This document shows positions 63,742-64,000 of a stretch of DNA of 64,000 bases, piece by piece (position 1 is the first letter of the stretch; each line of letters opens with the position of its first letter). Both the position numbers and the translations under genes were made by a program. The stretch spans positions 1 through 64,000 of the forward strand of contig JAOAEJ010000095.1 of assembly GCA_026416815.1 (NCBI GenBank), written 5' to 3'. The stretch comes from Clostridia bacterium. GTDB taxonomy: Bacteria > Bacillota > Clostridia > Acetivibrionales > DSM-2933. Below the pieces are notes generated by a model that was not told the origin of the DNA, made no database searches, and worked only from the letters and a program-made list of their open reading frames with translations.

Positions 63742-64000
63742 ATGAGTAAAGAATACAGAGTAAATACTAAGAACCTTGTAAAGATTATCTTAATAATTGT
63801 AGGCCTACTGGCAAGCTTATTTTTGTTTTTTAAAATGGGCCGTTTCATTGCTCCTTTTATTACCGCATTTATCCTCGCTTCAATAATGGAACCTATAATT
63901 AATCTCCTCGTTAAGAAAGCTAGACTTCCAAGAAAGCTAGCCTCTTTATTTACGTTATTGTTTGTATTGTCAACTTTAGGGTCTCTTTTAACGCTTCTGA
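63742..64000 (+). CDS. YtvI/AI-2E-family transporter, N-terminal part (cut by window end)
   Basis: Open frame from ATG 63742 to the window edge (86 residues), with AAGGGTG upstream; an overlapping ATG at 63738 runs into a stop after three codons. It begins MSKEYRVNTKNLVK, then a membrane helix (IILIIVGLLASLFLFF) and the segment FKMGRFIAPFITAFILASIM EPIINLLVKK in two pieces, typical of the AI-2E/PerM family, and closest to the sporulation membrane protein YtvI. A third hydrophobic segment starts before the edge. It is transcribed away from rpsB. Confidence 0.75.
   Translation, partial: MSKEYRVNTKNLVKIILIIVGLLASLFLFFKMGRFIAPFITAFILASIMEPIINLLVKKARLPRKLASLFTLLFVLSTLGSLLTLL

Overview
The window looks like a chromosome segment of a low-GC, spore-forming, anaerobic Clostridia member, probably from the cellulolytic Ruminiclostridium/Acetivibrio side. 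This rests on the AT-rich sequence, a PolC-type replicase, the rpsB-tsf-pyrH-frr-uppS-cdsA-dxr-rseP-ispG-polC and rimP-nusA-ylxR-ylxQ-infB-rbfA-nrnA-truB-ribF gene orders, a YtvI-like gene at the right edge, and an oxygen-sensitive hydrogenase locus. Almost every gene is on the minus strand, so operons read from high to low coordinates. The species assignment is inference.

Left end (1-1900): a stem-loop-rich stretch with a candidate minus-strand promoter, a 57-residue membrane peptide on the plus strand, a protein of the family annotated quinate 5-dehydrogenase, and three tandem hairpins that close the next operon.

Biosynthetic operon (1899-22549): a 4729-residue NRPS (docking-C-A-T-C-A-T-C-A-T-C-A-T-C), a 1720-residue NRPS (half C-A-T-E plus an unusual C-terminal domain), then a sugar-phosphate cyclase most like 2-deoxy-scyllo-inosose (DOI) synthase. 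The C-terminal NRPS domain has no thioesterase motif. It resembles the BtrH papain-like acyltransferase fold of butirosin biosynthesis. Together with a DOI-type cyclase this suggests a peptide joined to an aminocyclitol or carbocycle, the most unusual system in the window. My reading of the A-domain codes is Thr, Cys-like, Gly, unassigned, and Pro-like with epimerization.

Hydrogenase operon (23311-33474): three tandem Tat-exported [NiFe]-hydrogenase small subunits, one large subunit, its maturation protease, hypA, hypB, tatA, two dissimilar tatC genes, hypC, hypD and hypE, ending in a clear terminator. hypF lies apart, downstream of ribF. The operon carries both the exported enzyme and a dedicated translocase, but no cytochrome b or other electron partner.

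Housekeeping block (33870-63488): ribF, truB, nrnA, rbfA, infB (with a 13-unit 36-bp internal repeat), ylxQ, ylxR, nusA, rimP; two exported proteins with copper-amine-oxidase-N-like domains, one an HtrA-type protease; polC, a GT2 glycosyltransferase, ispG, rseP, dxr, cdsA, uppS, a stand-alone PASTA-like protein, frr, pyrH, tsf and rpsB. A divergent YtvI-like gene is cut by the right edge.

Dispersed intergenic repeats recur: a ~100-bp palindromic element (three copies), a ~107-bp element (two copies) and a ~60-bp hairpin (two copies). These look like miniature mobile or structured-RNA elements. All family calls come from reading the translations, without a database search; coordinates of short non-coding sites were counted by eye and may be off by a base.
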